The notes: generated by a model from the letters alone, not told the origin. Positions 25,714 to 35,365 are shown, numbered from the stretch's first letter. The stretch is 64,000 nucleotides of DNA from CAIQPV01 sp964480365 (GCA_964480365.1 CAYZPM010000006.1:27339-91338); one strand, 5' to 3'. A program made the numbers and translations.

Positions 25714-26226
25714 TTATTGCCCGGCAGGCGGAGGTGGCGGGGGATAGTAAGATGGCGCTGGTGCAGGTGGCGCAGGCGGTTGAGAGTAAATCACTCGGGG
25801 CTGATAGTAGCCCCCTTGAGGGAGCTGGTTACCTTTGGCATACATGCATTGCTCATAAGCGATATCATACCGACGCTGTGCTTCACGCCCACTATAATTC
25901 GCTTCACCAGAGCCAATAGCAGCACCACCCAACATTCCAACGGCAGCACCTGAACCAGCGCCTTGGTGTCCGCCTCCAATCGCCCCGGCAACCGCTCCTA
26001 TTGCGGTGCCGACTGCAATACTTTTTATCTCACTGTCTGTTGCGGCCTGGTTGGCCGATGTTCCGATAGAATTTTGCGCAAATTGCCTGCACATATTATC
26101 TTCGGCAACAAATAGATCGAATGACTTGCCAGGGGCTGGCATTACCGCAACACTGGGGCCATTGGGAACGCTTGCACATCCCGCAAGAACGCCCAAGAAA
26201 GCAACTGCAAGAATAGAATAGCGCAT
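25714..26226 (-). CDS. Glycine-zipper outer-membrane lipoprotein
   Basis: 170 residues from the ATG at 26226 (GGAGGT upstream). Signal peptide with lipobox LAGCAS. A Gly-zipper segment (IAVGTAIGAVAGAIGGG, then GSGAAVGMLGGAAIGSG) is followed by YDIAYEQCMYAKGNQ, a motif common to this YMGG-like family, and a Pro/Tyr-rich tail. It is probably an envelope-stress type lipoprotein. Function unknown. A degenerate copy of its 3' end lies at 25139. Confidence 0.85.
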   Translation of the reverse strand: MRYSILAVAFLGVLAGCASVPNGPSVAVMPAPGKSFDLFVAEDNMCRQFAQNSIGTSANQAATDSEIKSIAVGTAIGAVAGAIGGGHQGAGSGAAVGMLGGAAIGSGEANYSGREAQRRYDIAYEQCMYAKGNQLPQGGYYQPRVIYSQPPAPPAPAPSYYPPPPPPAGQ

Positions 26227-26408
26227 GATTAATACCTCCAAACTGTTGTTAAGCAAAAACAGCAATGCACATTATACGCCCCCTGATCCACACAAGTTAT
26301 GTATGGCAAACCTAACGGGCGTGAAAATCGTCCGGCTGAGCCGGAGCATTTGCGGCATGGCAGGCTGGTGATTTATTATCGTGACTGGATGCACTTAGGA
26401 ATCAGGAT

Positions 26409-26663
26409 ATGAATAAATCCCAACAGGGTCAACTCGAAATGGTCAATTTGAACTCGCGCCAACAACCTATGGATAAAGAATCAGGTGACAAGCCTCCAGA
26501 TTGTCACAATTGCACCCACTACTACATTACCCACGACGCCAATTTCAGATATGGCTGCCGTGCTCTTGACTTCAAAAGTCAACGACAGCCAAGTCTTGAT
26601 GTCCTTGAGGCGTCTGGACAGCAGTGCCACTACTTCAATAAAAAGGGGCGGGGCACGAAGTAG
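26409..26663 (+). CDS. Small cysteine-rich protein, possible zinc ribbon
   Basis: 84 residues. Cys pattern CHNCTHYYITHD, then YGCRALDF and QQCHYF, with SQRQPSLDVLEASG between. It resembles short betaproteobacterial proteins, sometimes labelled uracil-DNA glycosylase without evidence, that share the CxxC...HYY...GC...F.S...PS..VLEASG..C..F pattern. Four Cys could bind zinc. Function unknown. Confidence 0.75.
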   Translation: MNKSQQGQLEMVNLNSRQQPMDKESGDKPPDCHNCTHYYITHDANFRYGCRALDFKSQRQPSLDVLEASGQQCHYFNKKGRGTK

Positions 26664-26861
26664 TCTGGCATATGTAGGGTGGGGCGCCAGTTTACAATGC
26701 ATGCGAACACGGTAAACGGAATTCGGGAGCGCAGGTATGTTGAACGAGATCACCGACCGCGAAGCTCCAATGTCCGAGAGCGACACTATCGGCGTGCTGC
26801 TGAACATCAACCATAGTCATGTAACACTTATGTGTGTCATCCATTTTTCAAAGGAAACGAA

Positions 26862-28028
26862 ATGAAAAAAGATGCAGGACTTTCTACCCGTTGCGTACAT
26901 GCGGGTGAAATTCAGGATGCTCAGGGTTCGCCCCACACGCCCATTTACACCACGACCACTTTTAAGTTCAACTCCACCGCAGATCTGCTGGATGTAGTGG
27001 AGGGACGTAAAGTCGGCAATCTCTACACTCGCTACGGTTCTAACCCCACTATTCGTGCCTTGGAAGACAAGCTCGCTGCGTTGGAAGGAGCAGAAGCAGC
27101 CTTTGCATTCAGTTCAGGTATGGCGGCAGAGGCAGCATTGTTTTTTGCGCATGGTCGCAAAGGAATTGTCTGCATTGGGGATGCTTATGGCGGCACTCTG
27201 GAATTACTTTCCGCACAATTACCACTGCTGGGTATTCCCACTCATTTCTTGCTGGGCAGCGAACTCGACCGCCTTCCGTCCATTCTGGATCAGGGGGTAG
27301 AGTTGGTGTTTTTCGAAACACCAACGAATCCCACTCTTGAAATCTTCGACATCATGGCGATTTGCGCTACTGCGCACGCGAAGGGAGCGAAAGTGGCGGT
27401 GGACAACACCTTCGCTTCGCCTGTAAATCAAAATCCCCTCGCATTGGGGGCTGATTTAGTCATGCACAGTGCCACAAAATTTTTGGGCGGACATAGCGAT
27501 ATCACCGCTGGAACCTTGATGGGGAAAGGGGAGCTGCTTGAACCCGTGAGGAATTGGCGCAAGAATCTGGGTCAAATGATTGCCCCAGAAGTGGCAAGCC
27601 TGCTCGCGAGAAGTCTCAGAACGCTGGTAGTACGAGTGGAACGCCAGAATGCTTCGGCCTTGGCAATTGCCCAAGCCATGCAAAGTCATCCGCGAATTCG
27701 TCGAGTATTTTATCCCGGTCTACCTGATTTCCCCGGTCATGCAGTGGCAAGAACGCAGATGCGCGGTTTCGGTGGCATGCTGACGATCGAGGTGAATAGC
27801 TCCATTTATGATGCAGCACAAGTTGTGGATCGATTAAAACTCTTCGCTATTGCACCAAGCTTAGGAGGAGTGGAAAGCTTGGCCACGCAGCCCGTGACCA
27901 CCACTCATCACGGCATTAGTGCAGTTGAACTGAAACGGCGCGGCATTAGCGATGCGATGATACGCCTGTCCGTTGGGCTGGAAAATTTGGACGACCTGAT
28001 CAATGACCTGATGCAGGCACTCGAATAA
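26862..28028 (+). CDS. PLP-dependent trans-sulfuration enzyme (O-succinylhomoserine sulfhydrylase / cystathionine synthase-lyase type)
   Basis: 388 residues from the ATG at 26862 (AAAGGA upstream), starting MKKDAGLSTRCVHAG. Cys/Met metabolism PLP-enzyme motifs: YTRYGSNPT, SSGMAAEAA, the VDNTFASPVNQNPL segment, and the PLP lysine in HSATKFLGGHSD. It forms or breaks C-S bonds on homoserine or cysteine derivatives. The exact member (MetZ, MetB or a gamma-lyase) cannot be fixed by eye. No met operon neighbours. Confidence 0.88.
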   Translation: MKKDAGLSTRCVHAGEIQDAQGSPHTPIYTTTTFKFNSTADLLDVVEGRKVGNLYTRYGSNPTIRALEDKLAALEGAEAAFAFSSGMAAEAALFFAHGRKGIVCIGDAYGGTLELLSAQLPLLGIPTHFLLGSELDRLPSILDQGVELVFFETPTNPTLEIFDIMAICATAHAKGAKVAVDNTFASPVNQNPLALGADLVMHSATKFLGGHSDITAGTLMGKGELLEPVRNWRKNLGQMIAPEVASLLARSLRTLVVRVERQNASALAIAQAMQSHPRIRRVFYPGLPDFPGHAVARTQMRGFGGMLTIEVNSSIYDAAQVVDRLKLFAIAPSLGGVESLATQPVTTTHHGISAVELKRRGISDAMIRLSVGLENLDDLINDLMQALE

Positions 28029-28072
28029 TCCACTGATATATTCGGGATCGTCTAACTACTCGATAATCCTAC

Positions 28073-29251
28073 CTAATCGCTTATCCGCCCCAACAGTGTT
28101 AGGCGAGTATGGATGGCTTTTTCTGCAATCAACTGTGTGGCCGCAGCAACTTGTCCCCATGTATTCCATAGCAATACACCCCGCACGCGTCCGTCACGCA
28201 AATAGTAAATGACGCCCTTGCGGAACGACTCCTTCCAGTCTTCGATAATGTCGAGGCTGGCATCAAGTTCTCCCACCGCTTCGTAGCCCAGATCAAACAG
28301 GTCGGAATAAAAGAAAGGCTGGTGACGATAGCTTTCGGATTGTCCAGCCATATTTCTGCCTGCCATTTCGCCCATGACATTGGCGTTGTCCTCATGCTCC
28401 ACGCGAACACGTTTCTCCAGCGCGGTAGAGTAGAAATTCGCCACATCGCCCGCTGCATAAATGTCGGGATTGCTCGTGCGCAAAAACTCGTCCACCACGA
28501 TACCATTGTCAATCGCGAGACCGGCTTGCTCGGCTAACTCGGTATTGGGCTGGATGCCCAAGCCAGCGACAACGCCATCTGCGGAGATTTCCGTGCCGCT
28601 GCCCGTAGTCACAACTGTTTTGGCACCCATAGTACGGACAGATTTGACGGTCTCAGACGCGAGCAACGTTACGCCCTTTTCCTGATAATAAGAATTCAAG
28701 AATGCCACGAGTGGTTGCGGATAGACACGCGATCCGATCCCATTTGACGGAAAGATCATCGTGACCCGTTTCCCGTTCATGGCGAGCGCCGCAGCAACTT
28801 CCGATCCGATGAAGCCACCGCCGATAACGACAAAATCCGATCCACGTTGGCTCAGTTCACGCAGCTTCCGGTAGTCGTCTGCCGTCCTGAAATAGATCAC
28901 GCTTTCACCTGCATCTGGCAGGCGACGTACCGAGCCGCCCGTAGCGAGTAAAAGTTTTTCATAGGTGTAGATGTTTCCCGCGTTATCAGTCGCCGTCTTT
29001 TTTGCCGGGTCGATGGCTAACACTTTCTTGCCCACATGCACGCTGGCATTCAATTCGTGGGAATTGCGCCAAATGGATTCGAACTGCATGCCCTTCCATA
29101 ATGACTTGGACAAGGGAGGGCGGTCATATGGCGGATCACGCTCATCGCAAATTATGGCAATAGTGCCGCTTTGGTCGATTTTGCGGATACCACGGACAGC
29201 AGAATCGGCAGCCATTCCACCGCCGATGATGAGGTATTTGTGATGTTTCAT
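28073..29251 (-). CDS. FAD-dependent pyridine nucleotide-disulfide oxidoreductase (rubredoxin/ferredoxin reductase type)
   Basis: 392 residues from the ATG at 29251, 7 nt after GGAGG; an ATG two codons earlier is too close. Motifs: FAD GGGMAADSAVRGIR, PPYDRPPLSK, LLLATGG, NAD GGGFIGSEVAAAL, and IYAAGDVANF. This is the AIF/putidaredoxin-reductase-like group, which moves electrons from NAD(P)H to a small carrier protein. No carrier gene is adjacent. Monocistronic on the minus strand. Confidence 0.88.
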   Translation of the reverse strand: MKHHKYLIIGGGMAADSAVRGIRKIDQSGTIAIICDERDPPYDRPPLSKSLWKGMQFESIWRNSHELNASVHVGKKVLAIDPAKKTATDNAGNIYTYEKLLLATGGSVRRLPDAGESVIYFRTADDYRKLRELSQRGSDFVVIGGGFIGSEVAAALAMNGKRVTMIFPSNGIGSRVYPQPLVAFLNSYYQEKGVTLLASETVKSVRTMGAKTVVTTGSGTEISADGVVAGLGIQPNTELAEQAGLAIDNGIVVDEFLRTSNPDIYAAGDVANFYSTALEKRVRVEHEDNANVMGEMAGRNMAGQSESYRHQPFFYSDLFDLGYEAVGELDASLDIIEDWKESFRKGVIYYLRDGRVRGVLLWNTWGQVAAATQLIAEKAIHTRLTLLGRISD

Positions 29252-29463
29252 GGCCATTCCTCCTTGTCCAATTTTGCATCTTCCATGATAACGACGATTG
29301 CGGTATCGAATTATAAGCAGTCGTTTAATTTTGCGTTGAATGATTGTCGCTAACCTCTAGTCCTTTGTATAGGCATAGGACAAACACCGATGTTTTTAAA
29401 TCCGTCCCATCGTCATAATGCGCCTGTTTAAAAACCAATTATTGACTTGATTAAGGAATTGCC

Positions 29464-29928
29464 ATGGCCACAAACAGCAAGAAAACTACGACCACACCTG
29501 CCACCAACACCGTTCCAACCAAAAAACCTGTTGCCAAAAGAGTTGCTGCGGTAACCCCGTCAAGCAAAACCGTCGCCCCAAAAGCAGCGGCAAATCCGGT
29601 AAAAAAAGCTGTAGCGGCAACTTCTAAAAAAACAGCAACAGATCAAGCAAAAAAAACAATCGCAGCAGCTACAAAAGAAACTGCGCCAATCTCATCCAAA
29701 ATAGTGAGCGCGCCGAAAACTGAAGCGCCTGCAAGCAAGCCTGCCGCAACTGCGAAAAGTATCCCGGCAAAAAATGTCAAGAAAAACACCGTTACTCCAG
29801 AAGAACGTTACAAGATGATCGCCACTGCCGCCTTTTTTCGCGCCGAACGACGGGGATTTGCCACAGGTCACGAAACGGAAGACTGGAGTGCCAGCGAAGC
29901 GGAAATTGAAGCAATGCTGAATGCTTAA
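29464..29928 (+). CDS. DUF2934-domain protein with Lys/Ala-rich tail
   Basis: 154 residues, ATG at 29464. About 110 N-terminal residues are low-complexity Lys, Ala, Thr and Pro, resembling histone H1-like tails. The last about 40 (EERYKMIATAAFFRAERRG to DWSASEAEIEAML) are a DUF2934 domain. Possibly a DNA-associated protein; function unknown. Confidence 0.85.
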   Translation: MATNSKKTTTTPATNTVPTKKPVAKRVAAVTPSSKTVAPKAAANPVKKAVAATSKKTATDQAKKTIAAATKETAPISSKIVSAPKTEAPASKPAATAKSIPAKNVKKNTVTPEERYKMIATAAFFRAERRGFATGHETEDWSASEAEIEAMLNA

Positions 29929-29965
29929 CTCAAATCGGGACATTCAGGCCAAGGAGTAATGGGAA

Positions 29966-30145
29966 TTGGATATTACAAACAAAACGGTTGTTGAGCGATT
30001 TGCAAATGAAATTTCCGTTGTTGAGGGAGATGTAATGACAGAACGTGGAGAAGTCACATTCTGTTGGGTGGAAAGAAATGGTGAGAGAGTTTCTAATTTT
30101 ACTGATATCGACACCGCTATGGAATTGGCAACCAAAAGGATGTGA
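29966..30145 (+). CDS. Small hypothetical protein
   Basis: 59 residues from a TTG at 29966, with AAGGAG at 29951-29956. The sequence begins LDITNKTVVERFANEI and ends MELATKRM; it is acidic to neutral with no membrane segment. It follows the DUF2934 gene by 37 nt on the same strand. Not recognised. Reading frame and Shine-Dalgarno support are moderate. Confidence 0.45.
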   Translation: MDITNKTVVERFANEISVVEGDVMTERGEVTFCWVERNGERVSNFTDIDTAMELATKRM

Positions 30146-30341
30146 TACCGTACAGACATAGTTACTCAACTGTTGCTAGGTAACCCGCTAACGCAGCTAT
30201 TTCGAAGTTTGGCACACTGCCGACACGTCAAAAGAAACAACAACAAGAGAATAACAATCGATCATTCAGGCACAGTGCCGCTAATAAATCGGTGTTTATG
30301 AGTTGGCTTCAATATATTAATATTGACGTAACTAATTGATT

Positions 30342-30432
30342 TGGCGGAGAGGGCGGGATTCGAACCCGCGTTCAGGTATTACCCGAAACACGCTTTCCAG
30401 GCGTGCGACTTAAACCGCTCATCCACCTCTCC
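30342..30432 (-). tRNA. tRNA-Ser (anticodon GGA)
   Basis: On the minus strand the gene starts GGAGAGG and ends CCTCTCC-G-CCA with an encoded CCA. Anticodon arm CACGC-CTGGAAA-GCGTG gives GGA. T arm GCGGG-TTCGAAT-CCCGC. A long variable arm gives the class II length of 91 nt. It reads UCC/UCU serine codons. Confidence 0.96.
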
Positions 30433-30474
30433 GAAAGGGCGCGCAGGATAAACCAGAATGGTCGCAGCCGCAAT

Positions 30475-31236
30475 CTAAAAGTTATTCTTCCACTCGCGCA
30501 GTGCAGTAAACACTTTGAGTTCGGAACTGTCGGTTAGGCCATGTCGGCGCAGGGCGTGAATGATTTCTGGCTCTGTGCAACGCAAAAATGGATTGGTGGC
30601 TTTTTCCAGTGCAATGGTCGAGGGCAGGGTTGGTTGTCCGGTGGCACATAGCGCACGTGCATCCGACTGGCGCTGTTTGAGTTGCGTATTGCCCGGTTCG
30701 CAGGCCATGCCGAAGCGGATGTTGGCCTCGGTGTATTCGTGTGCGCAATATACCCGCGTGTCGTCTGGTAACTGTGCCAAGCGTTGCAGCGAGTGGTGCA
30801 ATTGCGCAGCCGTGCCTTCGAACAGCCTGCCACAACCGCATCCAAACAGCGTATCCCCGCAAAATACTGATCCTTCACCCATGTAGGCTATATGTCCGCG
30901 CGTATGGCCGGGAATGTCTAGCACTTTGAGTTGAATACCCAGTTCCGCAATTTCAACAACGTCACCTTCACTGACCGCACGGCTGACACAAGGAATATTT
31001 TCATGCCGTGGCCCATACACCGGCACGTTGTATAATTGTGCCAGTTCGCAGATTCCGCCGACATGGTCGTTGTGATGGTGGGTGCACAGGATAGAGGTTA
31101 GCTTGAGTTGATGCGCATGCAGCCATGTGAGCACCGGCGAGGCGTCACCCGGATCGACTACAACGGCGTACTGCCGATCATGCAGCGTCCAGATGTAATT
31201 ATCTTTAAAGGCGGGAATAGGAATAATGTTGAGCAT
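30475..31236 (-). CDS. gloB: Hydroxyacylglutathione hydrolase (glyoxalase II)
   Basis: 253 residues from the ATG at 31236 (MLNIIPIPAFKDNYIW). Metallo-beta-lactamase signature THHHNDHVGG, further metal ligands in GHTRGHIAY and CGDTLFGCGCG, and YCAHEYTEANIRF near residue 165. C-terminal substrate-binding helices end in the REWKN segment. It hydrolyses S-lactoylglutathione to lactate and glutathione. Divergent from the methyltransferase gene, with 29 bp between starts, a common betaproteobacterial arrangement. Confidence 0.95.
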   Translation of the reverse strand: MLNIIPIPAFKDNYIWTLHDRQYAVVVDPGDASPVLTWLHAHQLKLTSILCTHHHNDHVGGICELAQLYNVPVYGPRHENIPCVSRAVSEGDVVEIAELGIQLKVLDIPGHTRGHIAYMGEGSVFCGDTLFGCGCGRLFEGTAAQLHHSLQRLAQLPDDTRVYCAHEYTEANIRFGMACEPGNTQLKQRQSDARALCATGQPTLPSTIALEKATNPFLRCTEPEIIHALRRHGLTDSSELKVFTALREWKNNF

Positions 31237-31265
31237 GGGATCAAATTTGATTGAAACGGCACTGC

Positions 31266-32048
31266 ATGTCAACTGCTAATTCGCTAACCGATTGGTTCGC
31301 CTCGCCTCAGGGAAAATACCTGCTGACGCGCGAGCAGGCATTCTTTGATCAGACAGTGGCCGATATTTTTGGTTTCAATGCCGTTCAATTGGGATTGACT
31401 GAATACGAGTTTTTGCGCGCCAGCCGCATGCCGTTGCGCACTGTGGCGGGGAATAGGGCCGGGCTGCAAGCTTGCAAATCTGCTGATGGCGACAAATCTG
31501 CACAGTATGAAAAAGTCAGGCTGGTTATGGATGAGTTGCCGTTCGACAGCGGCAGCCTGGACATGGTGGTAATGCCGCATGTGCTGGAATTCAATGATAA
31601 CCCGCACCAGATTTTGCGCGAGGTCGAACGGGTGCTGATGCCGGAAGGGCATGTCATCATCGCGGGTTTCAATCCGCGCAGCCTGTGGGGGTTGCGGCGT
31701 GCGCTGGGTTCGCAGATGGGCTACCCTTGGCGTGGCAATTTTATTTCCTTGCCGCGTATGAAGGACTGGCTGGCGTTGCTCGGGTTCGAGGTAGTGGCGG
31801 GAAGTTTTGCCTGCTATGCGCCGCCGTTGCTCAACTCGAAGTTGATTAAGCGTCTGCATTTTATGGAGCCGGCAGGTGACCGCTGGTGGGCCGTGTGCGG
31901 TGGGGTATATTTTTTGCAGGCGATCAAGCGTGTGCCAGGCATGCGTCCGATCAAGCCTAGTTGGAACGAGGCGCTGGTGGGCAAGCTGCTGCCGGCTGCG
32001 CCCAAGCTGAACAGAGAAGTGTCGCAGAAATCCAAAACGGAATCCTAA
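31266..32048 (+). CDS. Class I SAM-dependent methyltransferase
   Basis: 260 residues from the ATG at 31266. Type-11 methyltransferase features: FDSGSLDMVVMPHVLEFNDNP and REVERVLMPEGHVIIAGFNPRSLWG. The usual N-terminal glycine motif is weak. This family is conserved next to gloB, rnhA and dnaQ in beta- and gammaproteobacteria. Substrate unknown. Its stop overlaps the rnhA start (TAATG). Confidence 0.85.
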   Translation: MSTANSLTDWFASPQGKYLLTREQAFFDQTVADIFGFNAVQLGLTEYEFLRASRMPLRTVAGNRAGLQACKSADGDKSAQYEKVRLVMDELPFDSGSLDMVVMPHVLEFNDNPHQILREVERVLMPEGHVIIAGFNPRSLWGLRRALGSQMGYPWRGNFISLPRMKDWLALLGFEVVAGSFACYAPPLLNSKLIKRLHFMEPAGDRWWAVCGGVYFLQAIKRVPGMRPIKPSWNEALVGKLLPAAPKLNREVSQKSKTES

Positions 32049-32509
32049 TGACAATAAGTGAAGACGCAGTTGAGATTTTTACCGACGGAGCCTGTAAGGG
32101 TAATCCCGGCGTAGGTGGCTGGGGCGCGCTGTTGCGTACCATGGGTAAAGAGCGCGAACTTTTTGGCGGTGAGGCGCACACCACCAACAACCGTATGGAA
32201 CTGCTCGGGGCGATCCGCGCACTGGAGGCGCTGAAACGCCCGTGCAAAGTGATCCTGCACACCGACTCGAAATACGTGCAGCAGGGCATCACCGCATGGG
32301 TACACAACTGGAAACTACGCGGCTGGAAAACCGCTGACAAGAAACCGGTGAAGAACGAAGACTTGTGGCGAGTGCTGGATGAACTGGCGAGCAAGCATCA
32401 TATGCAGTGGGTGTGGATCAAGGGGCATGCCGGGCACGACGGCAATGAGCGAGCGGATCAACTGGCCAATCGCGGTGTTGAAGAAATCTTGAACGGGCAG
32501 AAATTGTAG
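32048..32509 (+). CDS. rnhA: Ribonuclease HI
   Basis: 153 residues, the normal length. Start ATG at 32048 overlaps the preceding stop. Catalytic residues are all visible: Asp in IFTDGACKGNPG, Glu in NNRMELLGA, Asp in HTDSKYVQQGI and Asp in GNERADQLA; His in GHAGHDGN. It removes RNA from RNA-DNA hybrids. The TAG stop is formed by the GTAGG end of a palindromic repeat. Confidence 0.97.
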   Translation: MTISEDAVEIFTDGACKGNPGVGGWGALLRTMGKERELFGGEAHTTNNRMELLGAIRALEALKRPCKVILHTDSKYVQQGITAWVHNWKLRGWKTADKKPVKNEDLWRVLDELASKHHMQWVWIKGHAGHDGNERADQLANRGVEEILNGQKL

Positions 32510-32560
32510 GTCGGGCTATGCCCGACATCTTTTAGAGTGCGGCGGGCATACCGTCCTAAA
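32505..32560. repeat. Palindromic GTAGG-type repeat after rnhA
   Basis: GTCGGGC (32510-32516) pairs with GCCCGAC (32520-32526). A second, less regular part continues to about 32560. The rnhA stop codon lies within its first bases. Confidence 0.65.
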
Positions 32561-32581
32561 AAAACAAAATAGGCAGAAGTG

Positions 32582-33292
32582 ATGAGACAAATCGTACTGG
32601 ACACCGAAACCACCGGCCTCGACCCGAAACAGGGGCATCGCATCGTCGAAGTGGCGGCCATCGAGTTGGTCAACCGCAAGGTTTCCGAGCGCAGCTTTCA
32701 TCGCTATCTCAATCCGGAACGCGAGATTGATGCGGGCGCGGCAGAAGTGCATGGCCTGACCTTGGAACGTTTGCAGGACGAGCCGAAGTTTGCGGAAATT
32801 GCACCGGCGCTGCTCGAATTCATCAGTGGTGCGGAACTCATCATCCACAACGCGCCGTTCGACGTCGGTTTCCTCAACAAGGAATTGGAACTGGCCGGTT
32901 TGCCTGCATTGAGTAACTATTGCTCCAGCGTGATTGATACATTGAAGCAGGCAAAGGAATTACATCCCGGCAAAAAAAATAATCTGAACGCCCTGTGTGA
33001 CCGCTACCAGATAGATAATTCGCATCGCACCTTGCACGGCGCGCTGCTTGACACCGAATTGCTGGGCGAAGTCTATCTGGCCATGACGCGCGGGCAGGAT
33101 AGCTTGCTGGGCGATGGCGGCGATGAACAGGAAGCACAGGCTGCCGCATTTTCTGCCGACATGCCGCGACTGGCAGTTCGGGTGATGCTTGCGAGCGATG
33201 AGGAACTGGCGCAACACGTACAGCAGTTGTTCGACATAGACAAGGCCAGCAAGGGAGCCTGTCTTTGGAAGCAGATGGAATTGCAGGCATAG
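32582..33292 (+). CDS. dnaQ: DNA polymerase III epsilon subunit (3'-5' proofreading exonuclease)
   Basis: 236 residues from the ATG at 32582. DEDDh exonuclease motifs: ExoI LDTETTGLDP, ExoII HNAPFDVGFL, ExoIII HRTLHGALLDTELL. The C-terminal part matches the alpha-binding tail of DnaQ in length. It follows rnhA, as in many proteobacteria. The stop overlaps the next start (TAGTG). Confidence 0.96.
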   Translation: MRQIVLDTETTGLDPKQGHRIVEVAAIELVNRKVSERSFHRYLNPEREIDAGAAEVHGLTLERLQDEPKFAEIAPALLEFISGAELIIHNAPFDVGFLNKELELAGLPALSNYCSSVIDTLKQAKELHPGKKNNLNALCDRYQIDNSHRTLHGALLDTELLGEVYLAMTRGQDSLLGDGGDEQEAQAAAFSADMPRLAVRVMLASDEELAQHVQQLFDIDKASKGACLWKQMELQA

Positions 33293-34143
33293 TGTCCAGA
33301 AAGTCAAAACGCATCCTTCTGCTGTTGCTGAGTGCAGCCCTGCTGCTGTACCTCGCCGTTTGTGCTTATATGTGGGCAACCCAGCGGCAACATATTTTTG
33401 AACCTAGTCCGTTGCTGCAAACCACTCCGGATCGTTTGGGGTTGAAGTTCGATGAACTGCGCATTCCGGTGGGGAGTGGCGCAGATCAGGGCGAGCTGTA
33501 TGCATGGTGGGTTCCGGCGGATAAATCAGACGCGCCGACCTTTCTTTATCTGCACGGCAATGATCGCAACCTCAGCAACCATTTGGAGCATACGCTATGG
33601 TTGCACAATCTTGGCTACAACGTGCTGGTGGCGGATTATCGCGGTTATGGCAAGAGCACTGGGGGCGAACCCAGCGAAGCAAAGGTATATGAGGACGCCG
33701 AGGCCATCTGGAATTATTTGCTCAAGCAGCACGACAGCTCACCCCGGCACACTTTCATTTACGGTTATTCATTGGGTGGCGCGATTGCGATTGATCTCGC
33801 CGTACGTCATCCGGAGGCGGCGGGGCTTATAACCGAAGGCACCTTCACTTCCATGTACGACATGGGCAAGCGCAAATATGCTTACCTGCCTGTGGATTGG
33901 TTGTTGAATCAGCGCTTCGACTCGCTGAATAAAGTGGGCAAGTTGAAGATTCCGGTGTTGTTCATCCACGGCACGTGGGACAGGTTAATTCCCTGGCAGA
34001 TGAGCCAACAGCTTTTTGAGCAGTCGCCACAACCGAAATTCCTGAAGCGCATCGAAGGCGGGGAGCACATCAACAGCGGTAGTATTGGCTTGGTAGAATA
34101 CCGCGATGTCGTAAGCGCGTTTGTGCAGAAATATGTGCACTAA
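33292..34143 (+). CDS. Membrane-anchored alpha/beta hydrolase (BEM46-like)
   Basis: 283 residues from a GTG at 33292 that overlaps the dnaQ stop. An N-terminal membrane helix (ILLLLLSAALLLYLAVCAYMW) is followed by an alpha/beta hydrolase: oxyanion LYLHGND, nucleophile elbow GYSLGGAIA, Asp in FIHGTWDRLIP and His in GGEHINSGS. Likely a periplasmic or membrane-surface serine esterase; substrate unknown. Translationally coupled to the following flavoprotein gene. Confidence 0.88.
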   Translation: MSRKSKRILLLLLSAALLLYLAVCAYMWATQRQHIFEPSPLLQTTPDRLGLKFDELRIPVGSGADQGELYAWWVPADKSDAPTFLYLHGNDRNLSNHLEHTLWLHNLGYNVLVADYRGYGKSTGGEPSEAKVYEDAEAIWNYLLKQHDSSPRHTFIYGYSLGGAIAIDLAVRHPEAAGLITEGTFTSMYDMGKRKYAYLPVDWLLNQRFDSLNKVGKLKIPVLFIHGTWDRLIPWQMSQQLFEQSPQPKFLKRIEGGEHINSGSIGLVEYRDVVSAFVQKYVH

Positions 34144-35315
34144 TGACTGAGACCGTAGATGTGCTGATCGTCGGTGCCGGTGCTGCGGGCATGATGTGCG
34201 CCCTGACCGCCGCGCAGCGTGGGCGGTCGGTGCTGCTGCTCGACCACTCCGAAACGCTGGCGGATAAAATCCGCATCTCCGGCGGCGGGCGCTGCAACTT
34301 CACCAACCTCAATACCAAGCCGGAAAACTATCTTTCCGGCAACCCGCATTTTTGCCGCTCCGCGCTGGCGCGTTTTACCCCGCAACATTTCATCGCGTTG
34401 CTGGACAAGCACGGCATCCGTTACCACGAAAAAACGCTGGGGCAATTATTCTGCGATGAAGGCTCGGAAGCTATCATCGCCATGCTCAAGGGCGAGTGCG
34501 ATGCGGCTGGTGTGGGCTGGTGCGTACCTTGCAACATTCAGAATATTGGTAAGAAAGATGTATTTCAGGTCGCCTCCAGTCGTGGCATATTCAAAACGCA
34601 GTCATTGGTGATCGCAACTGGCGGCCTGTCCATTCCCAAGATTGGCGCCACCCCCTTCGGCTACAAGATCGCCCAACAGTTCGGCATCCCTGTGACCAAG
34701 CTCAAGCCGGGGCTGGTTCCGCTGAATTTCCATCCTGAAGAATGGGCGGTTTATTCAGAATTGGCGGGCATCTCCGTGGATGCCGTGGTGAGTTACGACA
34801 AGCAATCGTTCCGTGAAAATTTACTCTTCACCCATCGCGGCCTGAGTGGCCCGGCTATTTTACAAATATCCTCCTACTGGGAACACGGGCAACCACTCTC
34901 CATCAACCTGTTGCCCGCTTGCAACATGCATGAATTATTCGCACAGCAGCGCGGTAGCCGCATGTTGCTGAGCAATTTTCTCGCGCAGTATTTGCCCAGG
35001 CGCTTCGCCGAAGTGTGGTGCGGACAATTGGCCGAGAACAAACCGCTCAACCAATATTCAGAGAAAACATTGGCCGAGTTTTCCTGTAAGTTGCACGGCT
35101 GGCAGATTACCCCGACCGGCACGCTGGGCTATAGCAAGGCTGAAGTCACCTGTGGCGGCGTGGACACGCACGCGCTGTCCTCCAAAACCATGCAGTCCAA
35201 TGATGTGCCCGGTCTGTATTTCATCGGCGAAGTAGTGGATGTCACCGGGCAGTTGGGCGGCTATAATTTCCAGTGGGCGTGGGCATCCGGGAATGCGGTC
35301 GGACAGACAGTTTGA
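34143..35315 (+). CDS. BaiN/HI0933-family flavoprotein
   Basis: 390 residues. Start ATG at 34143 overlaps the preceding stop (TAATG). FAD motif VGAGAAGMMCALTAAQRG, family signature RISGGGRCNFTN, IATGGLSIPKIG, and a C-terminal GLYFIGEVVDVTGQLGGYNFQWAWASG. Belongs to the HI0933-like group, with suggested reductase roles (BaiN in bile acid metabolism), but the native substrate here is unknown. Confidence 0.9.
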   Translation: MTETVDVLIVGAGAAGMMCALTAAQRGRSVLLLDHSETLADKIRISGGGRCNFTNLNTKPENYLSGNPHFCRSALARFTPQHFIALLDKHGIRYHEKTLGQLFCDEGSEAIIAMLKGECDAAGVGWCVPCNIQNIGKKDVFQVASSRGIFKTQSLVIATGGLSIPKIGATPFGYKIAQQFGIPVTKLKPGLVPLNFHPEEWAVYSELAGISVDAVVSYDKQSFRENLLFTHRGLSGPAILQISSYWEHGQPLSINLLPACNMHELFAQQRGSRMLLSNFLAQYLPRRFAEVWCGQLAENKPLNQYSEKTLAEFSCKLHGWQITPTGTLGYSKAEVTCGGVDTHALSSKTMQSNDVPGLYFIGEVVDVTGQLGGYNFQWAWASGNAVGQTV

Positions 35316-35365
35316 AATCGGAAGTGCGTGTATAGTATGTCGCTCCTGCTATTGCTGGAGCAGAC

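Noticed and set aside
26737..26865. Short frame MLNEITDREAPMSES... ending on the start codon of the trans-sulfuration gene
   Set aside because: 43 codons, weak ribosome site and no recognised homologue; it overlaps the ATGA of the next gene but is not convincing.
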